Assembly (NCBI GenBank): GCA_030148305.1
Contig: JASBTS010000142.1
Span: 1 to 39,802 of the forward strand
DNA: 39,802 nucleotides
Reading direction: 5' to 3'
Source of the DNA: Allomuricauda sp.
GTDB taxonomy: Bacteria; Bacteroidota; Bacteroidia; Flavobacteriales; Flavobacteriaceae
This document shows positions 29,266-39,228 of the stretch, piece after piece (positions within the stretch are counted from its first letter, which is position 1; each line of letters starts with the position of its first letter). Under the pieces are notes generated by a model that worked only from the letters and a program-made list of their open reading frames with translations, was not told the origin of the DNA and searched no databases. The translations under genes were made by a program, and so were the position numbers.

Positions 29266-31131
29266 TTAGTTTGTGGTATCAGGGATCAATACGGTATCCA
29301 CCACATGGATTACACCGTTAATTGCCTGGACATCTACGGCAATAATACCGATTCCTGTGTTTCCGGCACCGTCTGTAATATCAGCAATATTGTCCCCGGT
29401 TCCTGGAAGACTGAAGGTAAGGGCATCACCTTCCAAAGTGTTCGCTGTGGCACCATTGCTCAAATCACCTGAACGGATGTTGGCTCCGGCAACTACATGG
29501 TGCTGTAAAATTGGGATTAGGTCTGCCTCTGCTGGGATACTGGGCAATGCTTCAAATGCCGTATTGGTTGGAGCGAATACGGTAAATGGGTCGCTACCCG
29601 AACCATTCTGAGCGGATAATACACTTACAAAATCAACGCTTGGGGTCAATTCGCTCAAGGCTTGTACCAACGTCGAAAAATTTGGGTCGGCGGTAGCAAA
29701 GGTTACCACCGTTGGCAAATCAATAACAGCATCCACAATATGGATGACCCCATTAGAAGCTACAATATCCGCCAAAACAACTTTGCTTGTTCCATTCAGG
29801 GTCACTCCATCATCCGTATTGATGTATAAGCTCAGGTTCTCGTTAGGGGCAAATTCGGCTGCCGTGTTCACGTAAGAATTGGACAAACCTTCTGAAAATG
29901 CAGCTGCACCCACAACAACATGGTTAGATAAAATGTCATTCAAATCATTGCCATTCGGATTTGTAAAGGCTGTGAATGCAGCATTGTTTGGTGCAAAAAC
30001 TGTGAAATCTTCCTCTTCGTCGGACAACAGATCGGTAAACACAGTGTTCCCACCATTGGTCAACGCACCTACCAAAGAGGACAGGTTTGGGTTGGCAACA
30101 GCATGATCTACAATGTTCGGAATGTCGATTACCGCATCTACCACATGAACAATTCCATTCAACGCTTTTACATCCGGTACCAGAACGGTGGATACACCAT
30201 TAAATGTAACATCACCTGATGTATCGAAATAAAGGCTAACATTTTCATCACCAGTTCCTGTGGCCAACGTCTTTGTATAACCGGATCCAAGGCCTGCTAA
30301 ATCTGAGGAAGTGATGGTTCCACTTATCACGTGGTTCAAAAGTACATTGGTCAATACATCTGTTGGAATATCGGCTAATTGTGCTCCATTCAAGAAAGTA
30401 GCAAAAGCTTCATCGGTGGGGGCCAAAACAGTGAAAGGTCCATCACCACGTAGAACGGTTGGCAAATCTCCGTCCGCTGCTTGTAGTGCAGCTACCAAAC
30501 TTTCCAAATTTTCATTTCCCAAGGCCAAATCGGTAATAGGAACCAAAATAATATCGGACAGTTCGTCCAAAACGGCTTGTGGAAGCAGTACTTTGTCAAT
30601 CAAATGTACTACGCCATTGGAAGCTAATATGTTGGCGGTTGTCACCTGTGCGTCCACATTGGTGGCGTCACCTATAAAAACTCCTCCTTGGGTGGAGACT
30701 GTAAGGGTGGACCCTTGCAGGGTTGTAATGCTTTGCCCATCGCTCAGATCCGATGATAGCACTGCTGCCCCGGGAACAACATGGTAGGTTAGTATGACGG
30801 CCAACAGATCCTGTAATTGTTGGGTGCTGAAATCGTCAAGGGAATCAAAACCATCCAATTGGTCCAAAAGATCGGCAAAGGCATCGTTTGTAGGTGCAAA
30901 AACCGTAAAAGGTCCTTCACCACCCAAGGCGGTAATCAAATCATTATTAGCACTTTCATCGGCTTTTTGAAGCGCGCTTACCAAAGTGCTCAGGTCTGAA
31001 GAGGCCTGCGCCGTAGCCACAATATCAAGCTGTGTTTCGGGAGGATTCGGTTCGTCGTTATCGGAGCAGGAAACCATACTCAGCGTAAATAGGACAAAGG
31101 TTAATCTTGCAATTTTTTCTAGAGTCTTCAT
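29266..31131 (-). CDS. Fasciclin lipoprotein with four FAS1 domains
   Basis: Lipobox LFTLSMVSCSDND; four repeats each with FTVFAPTxxAF and a terminal VIH(I/V)VDxVxxP; start placed at MKTLEKIARL instead of the track's 31203. Confidence 0.93.
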   Translation of the reverse strand: MKTLEKIARLTFVLFTLSMVSCSDNDEPNPPETQLDIVATAQASSDLSTLVSALQKADESANNDLITALGGEGPFTVFAPTNDAFADLLDQLDGFDSLDDFSTQQLQDLLAVILTYHVVPGAAVLSSDLSDGQSITTLQGSTLTVSTQGGVFIGDATNVDAQVTTANILASNGVVHLIDKVLLPQAVLDELSDIILVPITDLALGNENLESLVAALQAADGDLPTVLRGDGPFTVLAPTDEAFATFLNGAQLADIPTDVLTNVLLNHVISGTITSSDLAGLGSGYTKTLATGTGDENVSLYFDTSGDVTFNGVSTVLVPDVKALNGIVHVVDAVIDIPNIVDHAVANPNLSSLVGALTNGGNTVFTDLLSDEEEDFTVFAPNNAAFTAFTNPNGNDLNDILSNHVVVGAAAFSEGLSNSYVNTAAEFAPNENLSLYINTDDGVTLNGTSKVVLADIVASNGVIHIVDAVIDLPTVVTFATADPNFSTLVQALSELTPSVDFVSVLSAQNGSGSDPFTVFAPTNTAFEALPSIPAEADLIPILQHHVVAGANIRSGDLSNGATANTLEGDALTFSLPGTGDNIADITDGAGNTGIGIIAVDVQAINGVIHVVDTVLIPDTTN

Positions 31132-31149
31132 GTGCTTGCGAAATGTTTT

Positions 31150-31222
31150 GTTTAACTGTTTAAAAATATGTTTAAACAAAATAAATGCAATAATGTTTAA
31201 CATTTAAATTAAAAAGTTTAAC
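31150..31222. promoter_or_regulatory. Array of GTTTAA(A)C motifs upstream of the FAS1 gene
   Basis: GTTTAAC at 31150, 31195, 31216; GTTTAAAC at 31170; GTTTAAA at 31158. Confidence 0.5.
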
Positions 31223-31309
31223 AAAATATCTTCTCATTCTATGAGAGTTAGCATTTTCGGCATACTTTTTAGGACAAGGCAGAAACTATTTTTTATTCCA
31301 TGCATTTCG

Positions 31310-31317
31310 TATTTTTG
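31310..31317 (+). promoter_or_regulatory. Candidate -7 box TATTTTTG for mnmA
   Basis: Perfect TAnnTTTG 18 bp upstream of the ATG. Confidence 0.5.
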
Positions 31318-31335
31318 TGCCCTTAAAACATTGCG

Positions 31336-32526
31336 ATGAAAAAGGTTGTTGTTGGACTTTCGGGAGGAGTGGATTCCAGTGTGGCCGCTTACCTGCTCAA
31401 AGAGCAGGGATATGAGGTGATTGGCCTTTTCATGAAGAACTGGCATGACGATTCCGTGACCATTTCCGAGGAATGCCCATGGTTGGAAGATAGCAATGAT
31501 GCCCTCATTGTGGCCGAAAAGCTTGGGATTCCCTTCCAAACGGTTGATTTGAGTGCCGAGTACAAGGAGCGTATCGTGGATTATATGTTCAACGAATATG
31601 AAAGGGGGCGTACTCCTAATCCGGATGTGCTCTGCAACCGCGAGATCAAGTTCGATGTGTTTTTAAAGATTGCCTTGCAATTGGGTGCCGACTATGTCGC
31701 AACGGGTCACTATTGTCGAAAAGGAACCATACAAAATGAAGATGGTACCGAAACTTATCAACTTTTGGCAGGCAAGGATCCTAACAAGGACCAGTCCTAT
31801 TTCCTTTGTCAATTGTCTCAGGAGCAACTGTCAAAAACCTTGTTCCCCATTGGGGAATTGTTAAAACCTGAGGTTCGAAAAATCGCCGCTGAAAACAATT
31901 TGATCACTGCCGATAAAAAAGATTCCCAAGGATTGTGTTTTGTGGGTAAGGTGCACCTGCCCGACTTTTTACAACAAAAACTGAAGCCTAAAAAAGGAGT
32001 CATTGTGGAGGTGCCCAGTAATGCTTCGCAATTTGCCGTGACTGTTCCCGAGTTTCACAATGAAAAAGAGAAACTGGCCTTTCAAGCGGAAAAACCCATT
32101 TTTTCCATGGAAGATGGCAAAGTGGTAGGAGAGCATCAAGGAGCCCATTATTTTACCATTGGGCAACGAAAGGGGTTAAATGTTGGAGGTACCAAAGAAC
32201 CTTTGTTCGTCATAGAAACCGATGTGGATAAGAACATCATTTATACAGGACAAGGGAAGACCCATCCGGGACTGTTCAGGAATACCCTTTTTGTGAAAGG
32301 AGATGAGGTGCATTGGGTACGCCCCGATCTGGCCTTAGAAGAAGACGAAACCATGGAAGTGATGGCACGTATCCGTTACCGTCAACCATTGCAACAAGCC
32401 ACCCTCTACAAAGTAGGGAACGGATTGTACGTGGACTTCAAGGAAAAGCAATCCGCCATTACCGAAGGCCAGTTTGTAGCTTGGTATGTAGGTGAGGAGC
32501 TGGTGGGTTCCGGGGTGATATCGTAA
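31336..32526 (+). CDS. mnmA: tRNA 2-thiouridine(34) synthase MnmA
   Basis: [59 protein letters not shown]. Confidence 0.97.
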   Translation: MKKVVVGLSGGVDSSVAAYLLKEQGYEVIGLFMKNWHDDSVTISEECPWLEDSNDALIVAEKLGIPFQTVDLSAEYKERIVDYMFNEYERGRTPNPDVLCNREIKFDVFLKIALQLGADYVATGHYCRKGTIQNEDGTETYQLLAGKDPNKDQSYFLCQLSQEQLSKTLFPIGELLKPEVRKIAAENNLITADKKDSQGLCFVGKVHLPDFLQQKLKPKKGVIVEVPSNASQFAVTVPEFHNEKEKLAFQAEKPIFSMEDGKVVGEHQGAHYFTIGQRKGLNVGGTKEPLFVIETDVDKNIIYTGQGKTHPGLFRNTLFVKGDEVHWVRPDLALEEDETMEVMARIRYRQPLQQATLYKVGNGLYVDFKEKQSAITEGQFVAWYVGEELVGSGVIS

Positions 32527-32551
32527 CCTTTCAAAAAGTGGACTGTTCGTC

Positions 32552-32572
32552 ATTCTGAACTTGTTTCAGAAT
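32552..32572. repeat. REP-like short palindrome
   Basis: ATTCTGAA-CTTGT-TTCAGAAT inside CGTCATTCTGAACTTGTTTCAGAATCC. Confidence 0.55.
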
Positions 32573-32637
32573 CCAATAATATTCTTATTTTGATGGGAAA
32601 CAGAGACTAGTTCAGTTAGACAATTATTCAATAGTAC

Positions 32638-33579
32638 ATGCAAAACAAAATCACCCAACTTTTTGGAATACAATATCCCATCATTCAGGCCGGTATGGTC
32701 TGGGCCAGTGGTTGGCGGTTGGCCTCGGCGGTTTCCAATGCAGGTGGCCTTGGCCTTTTGGGAGCAGGGAGTATGTATCCAGAGGTGTTGCAGGAGCATA
32801 TCGAAAAATGTAAAAAGGCCACCGACAAACCTTTTGGGGTGAATGTCCCCATGCTGTACCCCGACATCGATAAGTTGATGCAGATCATTGTGGACCAAGG
32901 GGTAAAAATCGTCTTCACTTCCGCAGGAAATCCAAAAACATGGACGTCCTACCTGCAAGAAAAAGGAGTTATTGTGGTGCATGTTGTCAGCAGTGTCAAG
33001 TTTGCCTTAAAAGCTCAAGAAGCGGGTGTAGATGCCATCGTAGCCGAAGGTTTTGAAGCGGGAGGCCATAACGGCAGGGACGAGACCACCACCATGGTAC
33101 TGATTCCCTCTGTGAAGGAAAAAATAAGCGTTCCCTTGATTGCCGCTGGGGGGATTGCAACCGGTAGGGCCATGTTGGCTGCTATGGTTTTAGGTGCCGA
33201 TGGGGTTCAAGTAGGCAGTCGGTTTGTGGCAAGTCCAGAGGCATCATCCCACAATATGTTCAAAAAATGGGTAGTGGATGCCCAAGAAGGGGATACCCAA
33301 CTCACTCTAAAGGAACTGGCGCCGGTACGCTTGCTTAAAAACAAGTTCTATCAAGATGTGCAAGCCGCTTATGCCGAGGGAGCATCCGTGGAGGATTTAA
33401 AAATTTTATTGGGAAGGGCCCGGGCCAAGCGTGGCATGTTCGAAGGGGACATGGAAGAAGGAGAGTTGGAAATTGGTCAAGTTTCTGGGTTGATACATGA
33501 TATTAAACCCGCTGCCCAGATTGTGACCGACCTAATGGCTGAATTCAACCAAGCCAAGTCGGAAATTCAAGACTACTAG
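32638..33579 (+). CDS. Nitronate monooxygenase / FabK-like NAD(P)H-dependent flavin oxidoreductase
   Basis: YPIIQAGMVWASGWRLASAVSNAGGLGLLGAG, VAEGFEAGGHNGRDETTTMVLIP, PLIAAGGIATGRAMLAAMVLGADGVQVGSRF. Confidence 0.94.
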   Translation: MQNKITQLFGIQYPIIQAGMVWASGWRLASAVSNAGGLGLLGAGSMYPEVLQEHIEKCKKATDKPFGVNVPMLYPDIDKLMQIIVDQGVKIVFTSAGNPKTWTSYLQEKGVIVVHVVSSVKFALKAQEAGVDAIVAEGFEAGGHNGRDETTTMVLIPSVKEKISVPLIAAGGIATGRAMLAAMVLGADGVQVGSRFVASPEASSHNMFKKWVVDAQEGDTQLTLKELAPVRLLKNKFYQDVQAAYAEGASVEDLKILLGRARAKRGMFEGDMEEGELEIGQVSGLIHDIKPAAQIVTDLMAEFNQAKSEIQDY

Positions 33580-33627
33580 TATTTTACGGGGAAGTTTCGG
33601 AAACTTTTAATACATTTAGCGGGAGCA

Positions 33628-34101
33628 ATGAGAACACTTATCCCCACACTAGTATTTTTTGTGCTCGCTTCCTATTGCCATGGGCAAGTGGAACGGGACA
33701 AAGCACTCCATTTTTTGGGAGGAAACCTTTTTGGTCTGGCTGGAGCTGGAATTGCCAAACAGGCCTCCGACGGTAATCGTATCTGGACCTTTGTCGGTTC
33801 CGTGGCCGGAAGTACCTTGATCGGGTTGGCCAAGGAAACGGTGGATGCAGGCCAACGCAACAACGGTTGGGACAATGATGATTTGGCAGCCACCATCTTG
33901 GGAGGTGTTACTGTTGGGGTCACTATTGACCTTTTCGCCAAAAAAGATGACAAAAAACATCTTAGGGGTAGATATTCCAACTTGGATATAAAAAGGAAAA
34001 AGCGCAACGACTTCTCCTTGGAGCCTCAATTTGTGGTGCTGGATGGAAAACTGCCTAGTTTGAACACGCTTGGTCTTTCCTCTTTGGATGTGGCTAAATA
34101 A
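33628..34101 (+). CDS. Exported hypothetical protein (YfiM/DUF2279-like)
   Basis: Signal peptide; DKALHFLGGNLFGLAGAG... glycine-rich hydrophobic segments; NDDLAATILGGVTVG. Confidence 0.6.
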   Translation: MRTLIPTLVFFVLASYCHGQVERDKALHFLGGNLFGLAGAGIAKQASDGNRIWTFVGSVAGSTLIGLAKETVDAGQRNNGWDNDDLAATILGGVTVGVTIDLFAKKDDKKHLRGRYSNLDIKRKKRNDFSLEPQFVVLDGKLPSLNTLGLSSLDVAK

Positions 34102-35425
34102 TCCCTCTCGCTTTTATTTCCAAATATTTGTTGATGGTATTGATGGTCAGGTCCTCTGGTTTTGTCAGGATGGTCTGGATGCCGTGTTGTTGAAGTTCGC
34201 GCTGCATCAACTTTTTCTCCAACACAAATTTTTCCGCAATGGTTTTGTGGTATATGGCCTGGAGGTCTTCGGAAGGGTTGGTGATCAGCGATTCCAACTC
34301 CGTGTTTTCAAAGAAAATGACCACCAGTACATGCTTTTTGGCAATGGCCGATAGGTAGGGCAATTGTCGTTTTAAGGCCGAGATATGTTCAAAATTACTG
34401 TAGAGCAACAATAAGCTCCTTTGGTTGACCTTTCTTTTGATATGGGCATACAACAATCCAAAATCGGAATCGCTGAATTCTGTGGTAATGTTGTAAAGTT
34501 TTTCCAAGATCACATTCAGGTGTGAAATTTTTTGGACGGCCGGGACAAAGGTTTCAATGTTTTTGGAGAAAGTGACCATCCCCGTTTTGTCGTTCCGTTT
34601 GAGGGCCACATTGGAAAAGGCCAGGGTTGAGTTAATGGCATAATCCAACAAACTGAGCCCATTAAAAGGCATTTTCATGACCCTTCCGGTGTCGATGATG
34701 GAATAAATGGGCTGCGATCGTTCGTCTTGGTATTGGTTCACCATCAAGTGGTTTTTCTTGGCCGTGGCCTTCCAGTTGAGGGTCCTTACATCATCCCCTT
34801 TAATATATTCCTTGATTTGTTCAAACTCTTGGGTATGCCCGATCCTCCTGATTTTCTTCAACCCAAACTGGGTCAATTTGTTGCTCATGGCCAAAAAATC
34901 GTACTGCTGCATCTGAATGATGGATGGGTACACGGGCACCATTTGGTCTTTTTGGAAGACAAACCTCCGCTTTACGATCTGTAGCGGGGAGGAGGCATAA
35001 AGATTAAGGTTTCCAAACACATATTCGCCCCGTTCCACAGGCCGGACCGAATAGTTGTACAGATACATATCTCCCCTTGTAAGCGTGGTCTTGTGTTTAA
35101 AATCACGCTTTTGGAACTGAATCGGCAATTCATCAATAATAGATAAGGAAACCTTGAACGGATACCTACTTTTCAGTTGGATTTCCAAGACATTCTGGTC
35201 GCTGTTGGATAATTTCTTGGGTAGGTTCCTTGATCCTTCTATAGCATTTGGGGTAGTATAGAGCAGATAGAGGTCCAACACAAAAAGAGCGACCAACAAA
35301 TAGGTCAAGATCCAAGCTATGGGGTAAATAATAGGCAGCCAAAAGGATAGCACGAAGCAGGCCACCAAAAATGCCAGGTACCAAAAGAGTTTATTGTGTA
35401 TGTAAAACGATTTCAAAAACCGCAT
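34094..35425 (-). CDS. DUF58 domain-containing protein
   Basis: Two N-terminal TMs; RRIGHTQEFEQIKEYIKGDDVRTLNWKATAKKNHLMVNQYQDER motif. Confidence 0.93.
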   Translation of the reverse strand: MRFLKSFYIHNKLFWYLAFLVACFVLSFWLPIIYPIAWILTYLLVALFVLDLYLLYTTPNAIEGSRNLPKKLSNSDQNVLEIQLKSRYPFKVSLSIIDELPIQFQKRDFKHKTTLTRGDMYLYNYSVRPVERGEYVFGNLNLYASSPLQIVKRRFVFQKDQMVPVYPSIIQMQQYDFLAMSNKLTQFGLKKIRRIGHTQEFEQIKEYIKGDDVRTLNWKATAKKNHLMVNQYQDERSQPIYSIIDTGRVMKMPFNGLSLLDYAINSTLAFSNVALKRNDKTGMVTFSKNIETFVPAVQKISHLNVILEKLYNITTEFSDSDFGLLYAHIKRKVNQRSLLLLYSNFEHISALKRQLPYLSAIAKKHVLVVIFFENTELESLITNPSEDLQAIYHKTIAEKFVLEKKLMQRELQQHGIQTILTKPEDLTINTINKYLEIKARGII

Positions 35426-35426
35426 G

Positions 35427-36410
35427 TTATCTTGGGATTTCTACGGATTCCATGATCATGTTCACCACATTTTCAGTGGTCATGCCCTCCATTTCCCGCT
35501 CGGGGGTCAAGATCACCCTGTGGTTGAGCACAGGTACCAATGCCTTTTTCACATCTTCGGGAATGACAAAATCCCTTCCCGCCATGGCAGCGAACGCTTT
35601 GGCCGCTGTTAAGGTGGCAATGGATGCCCTAGGCGAAGCCCCTAGGTACAGATGCGGATGGTTTCGGGTACTCGCAATGATGTGAGCGATGTAATCCATG
35701 ATCTTTTTCTCTACAATCACTTCATGGATGTTCTTTTTGAACTCTACCAGTTTTTGGGGCGTGAGCACCGGTTTAATGGCATCCTGTGGTTTATCCCCTT
35801 TCCGTTCGTGATGGGTTTGGATGATCTGGATTTCCTCTTCCACAGAAGGATAGTTCACCTTGATCTTGAATAGAAAACGGTCCAATTGGGCTTCCGGAAG
35901 GGCATAAGTTCCTTCCTGTTCGATTGGGTTTTGTGTTGCCAGTACCATAAAAGGCTCGTCCATTTTGTAGGTGGTGCCATCAATGGTGGCCTGCCGCTCC
36001 TCCATGGTCTCAAAAAGGGCAGCCTGGGTTTTGGCAGGAGCCCTGTTGATTTCATCAATCAAGATGATGTTGGAAAAGATGGGCCCCTTTTTAAAATCGA
36101 ATTCAGATGTCTTCATGTTGAAGACGGACGTTCCCAAGATATCACTGGGCATAAGATCGGGCGTAAATTGAATCCGGCTGAAATTCGTCTTTAAAGTTTT
36201 GGCGAACAATTTTGCCGTGATCGTCTTGGCGATTCCGGGAACGCCCTCGATCAACGCATGGCCATCCGCCAATATGGAAACGATAAGCAGTTCCACAAAA
36301 TCCTTTTGCCCTACGATCACTTGGGCCAGCTCCGCTTTTATCTGTTCAACGGTGTTCCTAAGTTCTTCCAAAGGTACGCGGTTGTCAAAGTTTAGATCAT
36401 TGTTTTCCAT
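35427..36410 (-). CDS. MoxR family AAA+ ATPase
   Basis: LIEGVPGIAKTITAKLFAKTL Walker A, ILIDEINRAPAKTQAALFETMEERQ Walker B, ATQNPIEQEGTYALPEAQLDRF. Confidence 0.96.
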   Translation of the reverse strand: MENNDLNFDNRVPLEELRNTVEQIKAELAQVIVGQKDFVELLIVSILADGHALIEGVPGIAKTITAKLFAKTLKTNFSRIQFTPDLMPSDILGTSVFNMKTSEFDFKKGPIFSNIILIDEINRAPAKTQAALFETMEERQATIDGTTYKMDEPFMVLATQNPIEQEGTYALPEAQLDRFLFKIKVNYPSVEEEIQIIQTHHERKGDKPQDAIKPVLTPQKLVEFKKNIHEVIVEKKIMDYIAHIIASTRNHPHLYLGASPRASIATLTAAKAFAAMAGRDFVIPEDVKKALVPVLNHRVILTPEREMEGMTTENVVNMIMESVEIPR

Positions 36411-37614
36411 CTACGTGTGCTTTAAATGCTTCTATTTTTTTGTTGAGGTCCTGCAGTTCCATATCGGTAATTTGGGGCTTGGACTGTAATTTTTCTACCA
36501 ATTTGAACAAGGCTTCCACATCTTCCAAACTATTGTTGCTCCGGACTGCCAAGGTCCTCAAAAAGGACGAATCCAGATTTTGAGTGGACAAATGCAGCCT
36601 TGTTCTTATGTATTCCAAGAAATACGCAATCTTATGTTGGGTAATCTGTTGCTGTTCCTTGTTTTCATAATACATGTTCGCAATGGTACGGGTAAAGGCC
36701 AAGGTCTGATTTTTTAACGGGGTTACCACTGGTATGGCCCTTTGCTTGCGCTTGCCTTCAAAGATGACATAGATCAAGGCCCCGATCAGCGCCAAATAAT
36801 ACGCCCATTTAAACTCTTTGGTGTTCAGAAAGAGATACATGGGCGAGGTGTAGAACGACTTACCGGATTTGTGGAAGTTGTCCATCAAAATGGGTCCTTC
36901 CGTACCTAAATAAGATAATAATCCGGCCGTGTAGTTCCTGTTTTCATCCTTTAGGATGAAGTAATTGGTGAACGCCTTCGGAAAGGTGGACAAAATAATT
37001 TCACCTTCCCCAAAGGGTTGCTTGATCATATTGATGTACTTTTTAATAGTATCCGTACTGTCGGAATGCACATACACCTCTCCGAGGACCACAGTGTTCA
37101 ACGTATCAATTTTATCAAAGACCATGGTATAATAATCCTTTTCAAAGGCAACGGTCCTGCTCTTCAGGTTTGGGTTCACCAGTTGATGATAAAAGTGGGG
37201 TTTTAACTCACTTTCATTGTAAAGGCTGGTTTGCTCCAGTTTCAAGGTATCCAACAAGCGTCCCTCAAAACTGCTGGATGCAATGAAAACGGAATTTCCC
37301 TTGGATGTCCAATCCAACAGGGCATTGAGTTCCGCTTCCTCAAAGGTGATGGACTCGTTCACAAAAAAATAGGTGCCCTGTACCGTATCGTTTCGGGAAA
37401 GCAACTCAAAAGGCGGTTTGTGGATCTGTGAAAGCCTAGACTGGAAAAAATTCTCCATCAGTTCATTCAGAACATAGGTGCCATACGGAATTTTGTGGTG
37501 GGACACATACGACGGAAACCAATTGATCTGTTTGGGTTTGTTGTATTCCAATAGAAATATGCCCCCAATGGCAATGACGGCAATCAATAGGTATATCCAA
37601 CCTTTTTTAACCAT
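36397..37614 (-). CDS. DUF4350 domain-containing membrane protein
   Basis: N-terminal TM KGWIYLLIAVIAIGGIFLLEY, HHKIPYGTYVLNELM; start at MVKKGW; overlaps its neighbours. Confidence 0.85.
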   Translation of the reverse strand: MVKKGWIYLLIAVIAIGGIFLLEYNKPKQINWFPSYVSHHKIPYGTYVLNELMENFFQSRLSQIHKPPFELLSRNDTVQGTYFFVNESITFEEAELNALLDWTSKGNSVFIASSSFEGRLLDTLKLEQTSLYNESELKPHFYHQLVNPNLKSRTVAFEKDYYTMVFDKIDTLNTVVLGEVYVHSDSTDTIKKYINMIKQPFGEGEIILSTFPKAFTNYFILKDENRNYTAGLLSYLGTEGPILMDNFHKSGKSFYTSPMYLFLNTKEFKWAYYLALIGALIYVIFEGKRKQRAIPVVTPLKNQTLAFTRTIANMYYENKEQQQITQHKIAYFLEYIRTRLHLSTQNLDSSFLRTLAVRSNNSLEDVEALFKLVEKLQSKPQITDMELQDLNKKIEAFKAHVDGKQ

Positions 37615-38341
37615 GGGTGCCGATGGAGTTTTTAAGTGACACAAATACTTCTTCCACCTTGGAATACCTTTCCTGATCAATCTGGAACTCCCCGTACCAA
37701 ATGTAATCGTAGAGCAGGGTGGCCCGGCTGAACTGAAGTTTTAATGGACTGCCCGAAAGTTCGTTGCTATAATCATCGTTCGTTTTTTGACGTTGCAATG
37801 AAATGAGTTCCCGTTCCGACAATAGTTTCAAGATAAACAGATAATAGTACCTGACTGCCAGTCGGTAATTTTTTTCGGCCAATGCATCCTTGATCAATTG
37901 TTGGATATCCTCTGTTTTGATGATGCGTTCCTCTTCGGATAGGATTACCATATTCGGATTTTTCTCATTGTAGATCAAGGAACGGGAGTTTGCCTTGATG
38001 AAGAACCGAATGACCAAATACAGAAAAATGGCCAATAAGAGGTATGGTAATATTTTCAGGAAGATGGCGAGGTAGCCACCTGCATTCTCCACACCAAAAA
38101 TCCATTCAAAAAAACTGCGGATGATGTTGTAGAACCAATTCATGACGGCATCCCACCACGTACTTTTTGGTTCGGTTACCTCGTAGTCAAAAGCTTTGTC
38201 GTTTAAAAATTCCCGAAGGTTGTCCTCGGAAATTTCCAGAGGCTTTATCTGGGTACTATCGTACCGTACAATGGTATCGTTCTGGGCAAAAATGTTTGTC
38301 CAGTTCAACAAAACCAAGAGAAGGGCTGATAGATTTCGCAT
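37607..38341 (-). CDS. DUF4129 domain-containing membrane protein
   Basis: Signal peptide, central TM, DALAEKNYRLAVRYYYLFILKLLSERELI motif. Confidence 0.85.
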   Translation of the reverse strand: MRNLSALLLVLLNWTNIFAQNDTIVRYDSTQIKPLEISEDNLREFLNDKAFDYEVTEPKSTWWDAVMNWFYNIIRSFFEWIFGVENAGGYLAIFLKILPYLLLAIFLYLVIRFFIKANSRSLIYNEKNPNMVILSEEERIIKTEDIQQLIKDALAEKNYRLAVRYYYLFILKLLSERELISLQRQKTNDDYSNELSGSPLKLQFSRATLLYDYIWYGEFQIDQERYSKVEEVFVSLKNSIGTHG

Positions 38342-38349
38342 GTATTTGC

Positions 38350-39228
38350 TTAAGACTTACCAATATTATCGATACGCTCAAAGGCTCCGGTAAAATTTTT
38401 CTTTTCGTTCAGGTTGAAGAAAACCATGGAAGTGGTCACCAAGAAAATGATGTTCATAAGGAACTGGACCAAAGTGCTTAAAATATTCAAAAGCAAATAG
38501 ATAGGGTCATTAAAAACGTTCATGTTCTCCACATCCATCTCTCCTGAAAAAATGCCCATCTTCACCCACATGTAGATCATTGAGGGTAGGCTAAAGGCAT
38601 ACGAGGCAATAACCACAATGATGTAGACCACGAACAATGTGGCAAAGGTAATCCACCAATTTTCCTTGATCAAGGTAAAACTATAGTTATAAGAATCGAT
38701 GACATCTTTGTTCAAGAATACCAAAATTCCAAAGGAAATGGATAAGGGAACAGCCAAGTAAATACCTGGTATGAAGCAGAACATAATACCGATCATTACC
38801 GAAAGGCCAACAAGAAAACCCAATCCGATGAAAGACCAAAAGGAACCGTAAACGCCGGCGCGAATTTCATCATACACAATTTCACCCTTATGGTCCGTGT
38901 AGGATTTGATGTAATGCAAAACGGTTCCCTGTGCCATTACGTAAGCGGCCAAAGAACTCAGCATTAAAACGCCGATCGCCACCACCATGGTGAAGGGTGA
39001 ATAGCTGCTTCCTGAATAGGTATTGGTATTCGCAAAGTTGAAAATATCACCAACGGTGTACATATAAAAGCCCATACAAATGAGCATGACCAACAGGTAT
39101 GGACCCACAATTTTCAACAAGGTCCCAAAGAAAGGCTTGTACTGGTTGCGAATAAATGCCAAAGAATCGGAGAGGATTTCTCCCAATTCCCTTTGCTTTT
39201 TAAATTCGATGTATTTCGGCGTTTGCAT
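38350..39228 (-). CDS. Multi-pass membrane protein of the MoxR/SpoIIM operon
   Basis: 292 aa with about 6 hydrophobic segments, between DUF4129 and SpoIIM genes. Confidence 0.75.
   Translation of the reverse strand: MQTPKYIEFKKQRELGEILSDSLAFIRNQYKPFFGTLLKIVGPYLLVMLICMGFYMYTVGDIFNFANTNTYSGSSYSPFTMVVAIGVLMLSSLAAYVMAQGTVLHYIKSYTDHKGEIVYDEIRAGVYGSFWSFIGLGFLVGLSVMIGIMFCFIPGIYLAVPLSISFGILVFLNKDVIDSYNYSFTLIKENWWITFATLFVVYIIVVIASYAFSLPSMIYMWVKMGIFSGEMDVENMNVFNDPIYLLLNILSTLVQFLMNIIFLVTTSMVFFNLNEKKNFTGAFERIDNIGKS

Noticed and set aside
29273-30787. Plus-strand ORFs antisense to the FAS1 gene
   Set aside because: Shadow ORFs generated by the repetitive FAS1 coding sequence
29266-31131. Internal FAS1 repeats as a DNA-level repeat or mobile element
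   Set aside because: Repetition is at the protein-domain level (four FAS1 domains); nucleotide copies are diverged
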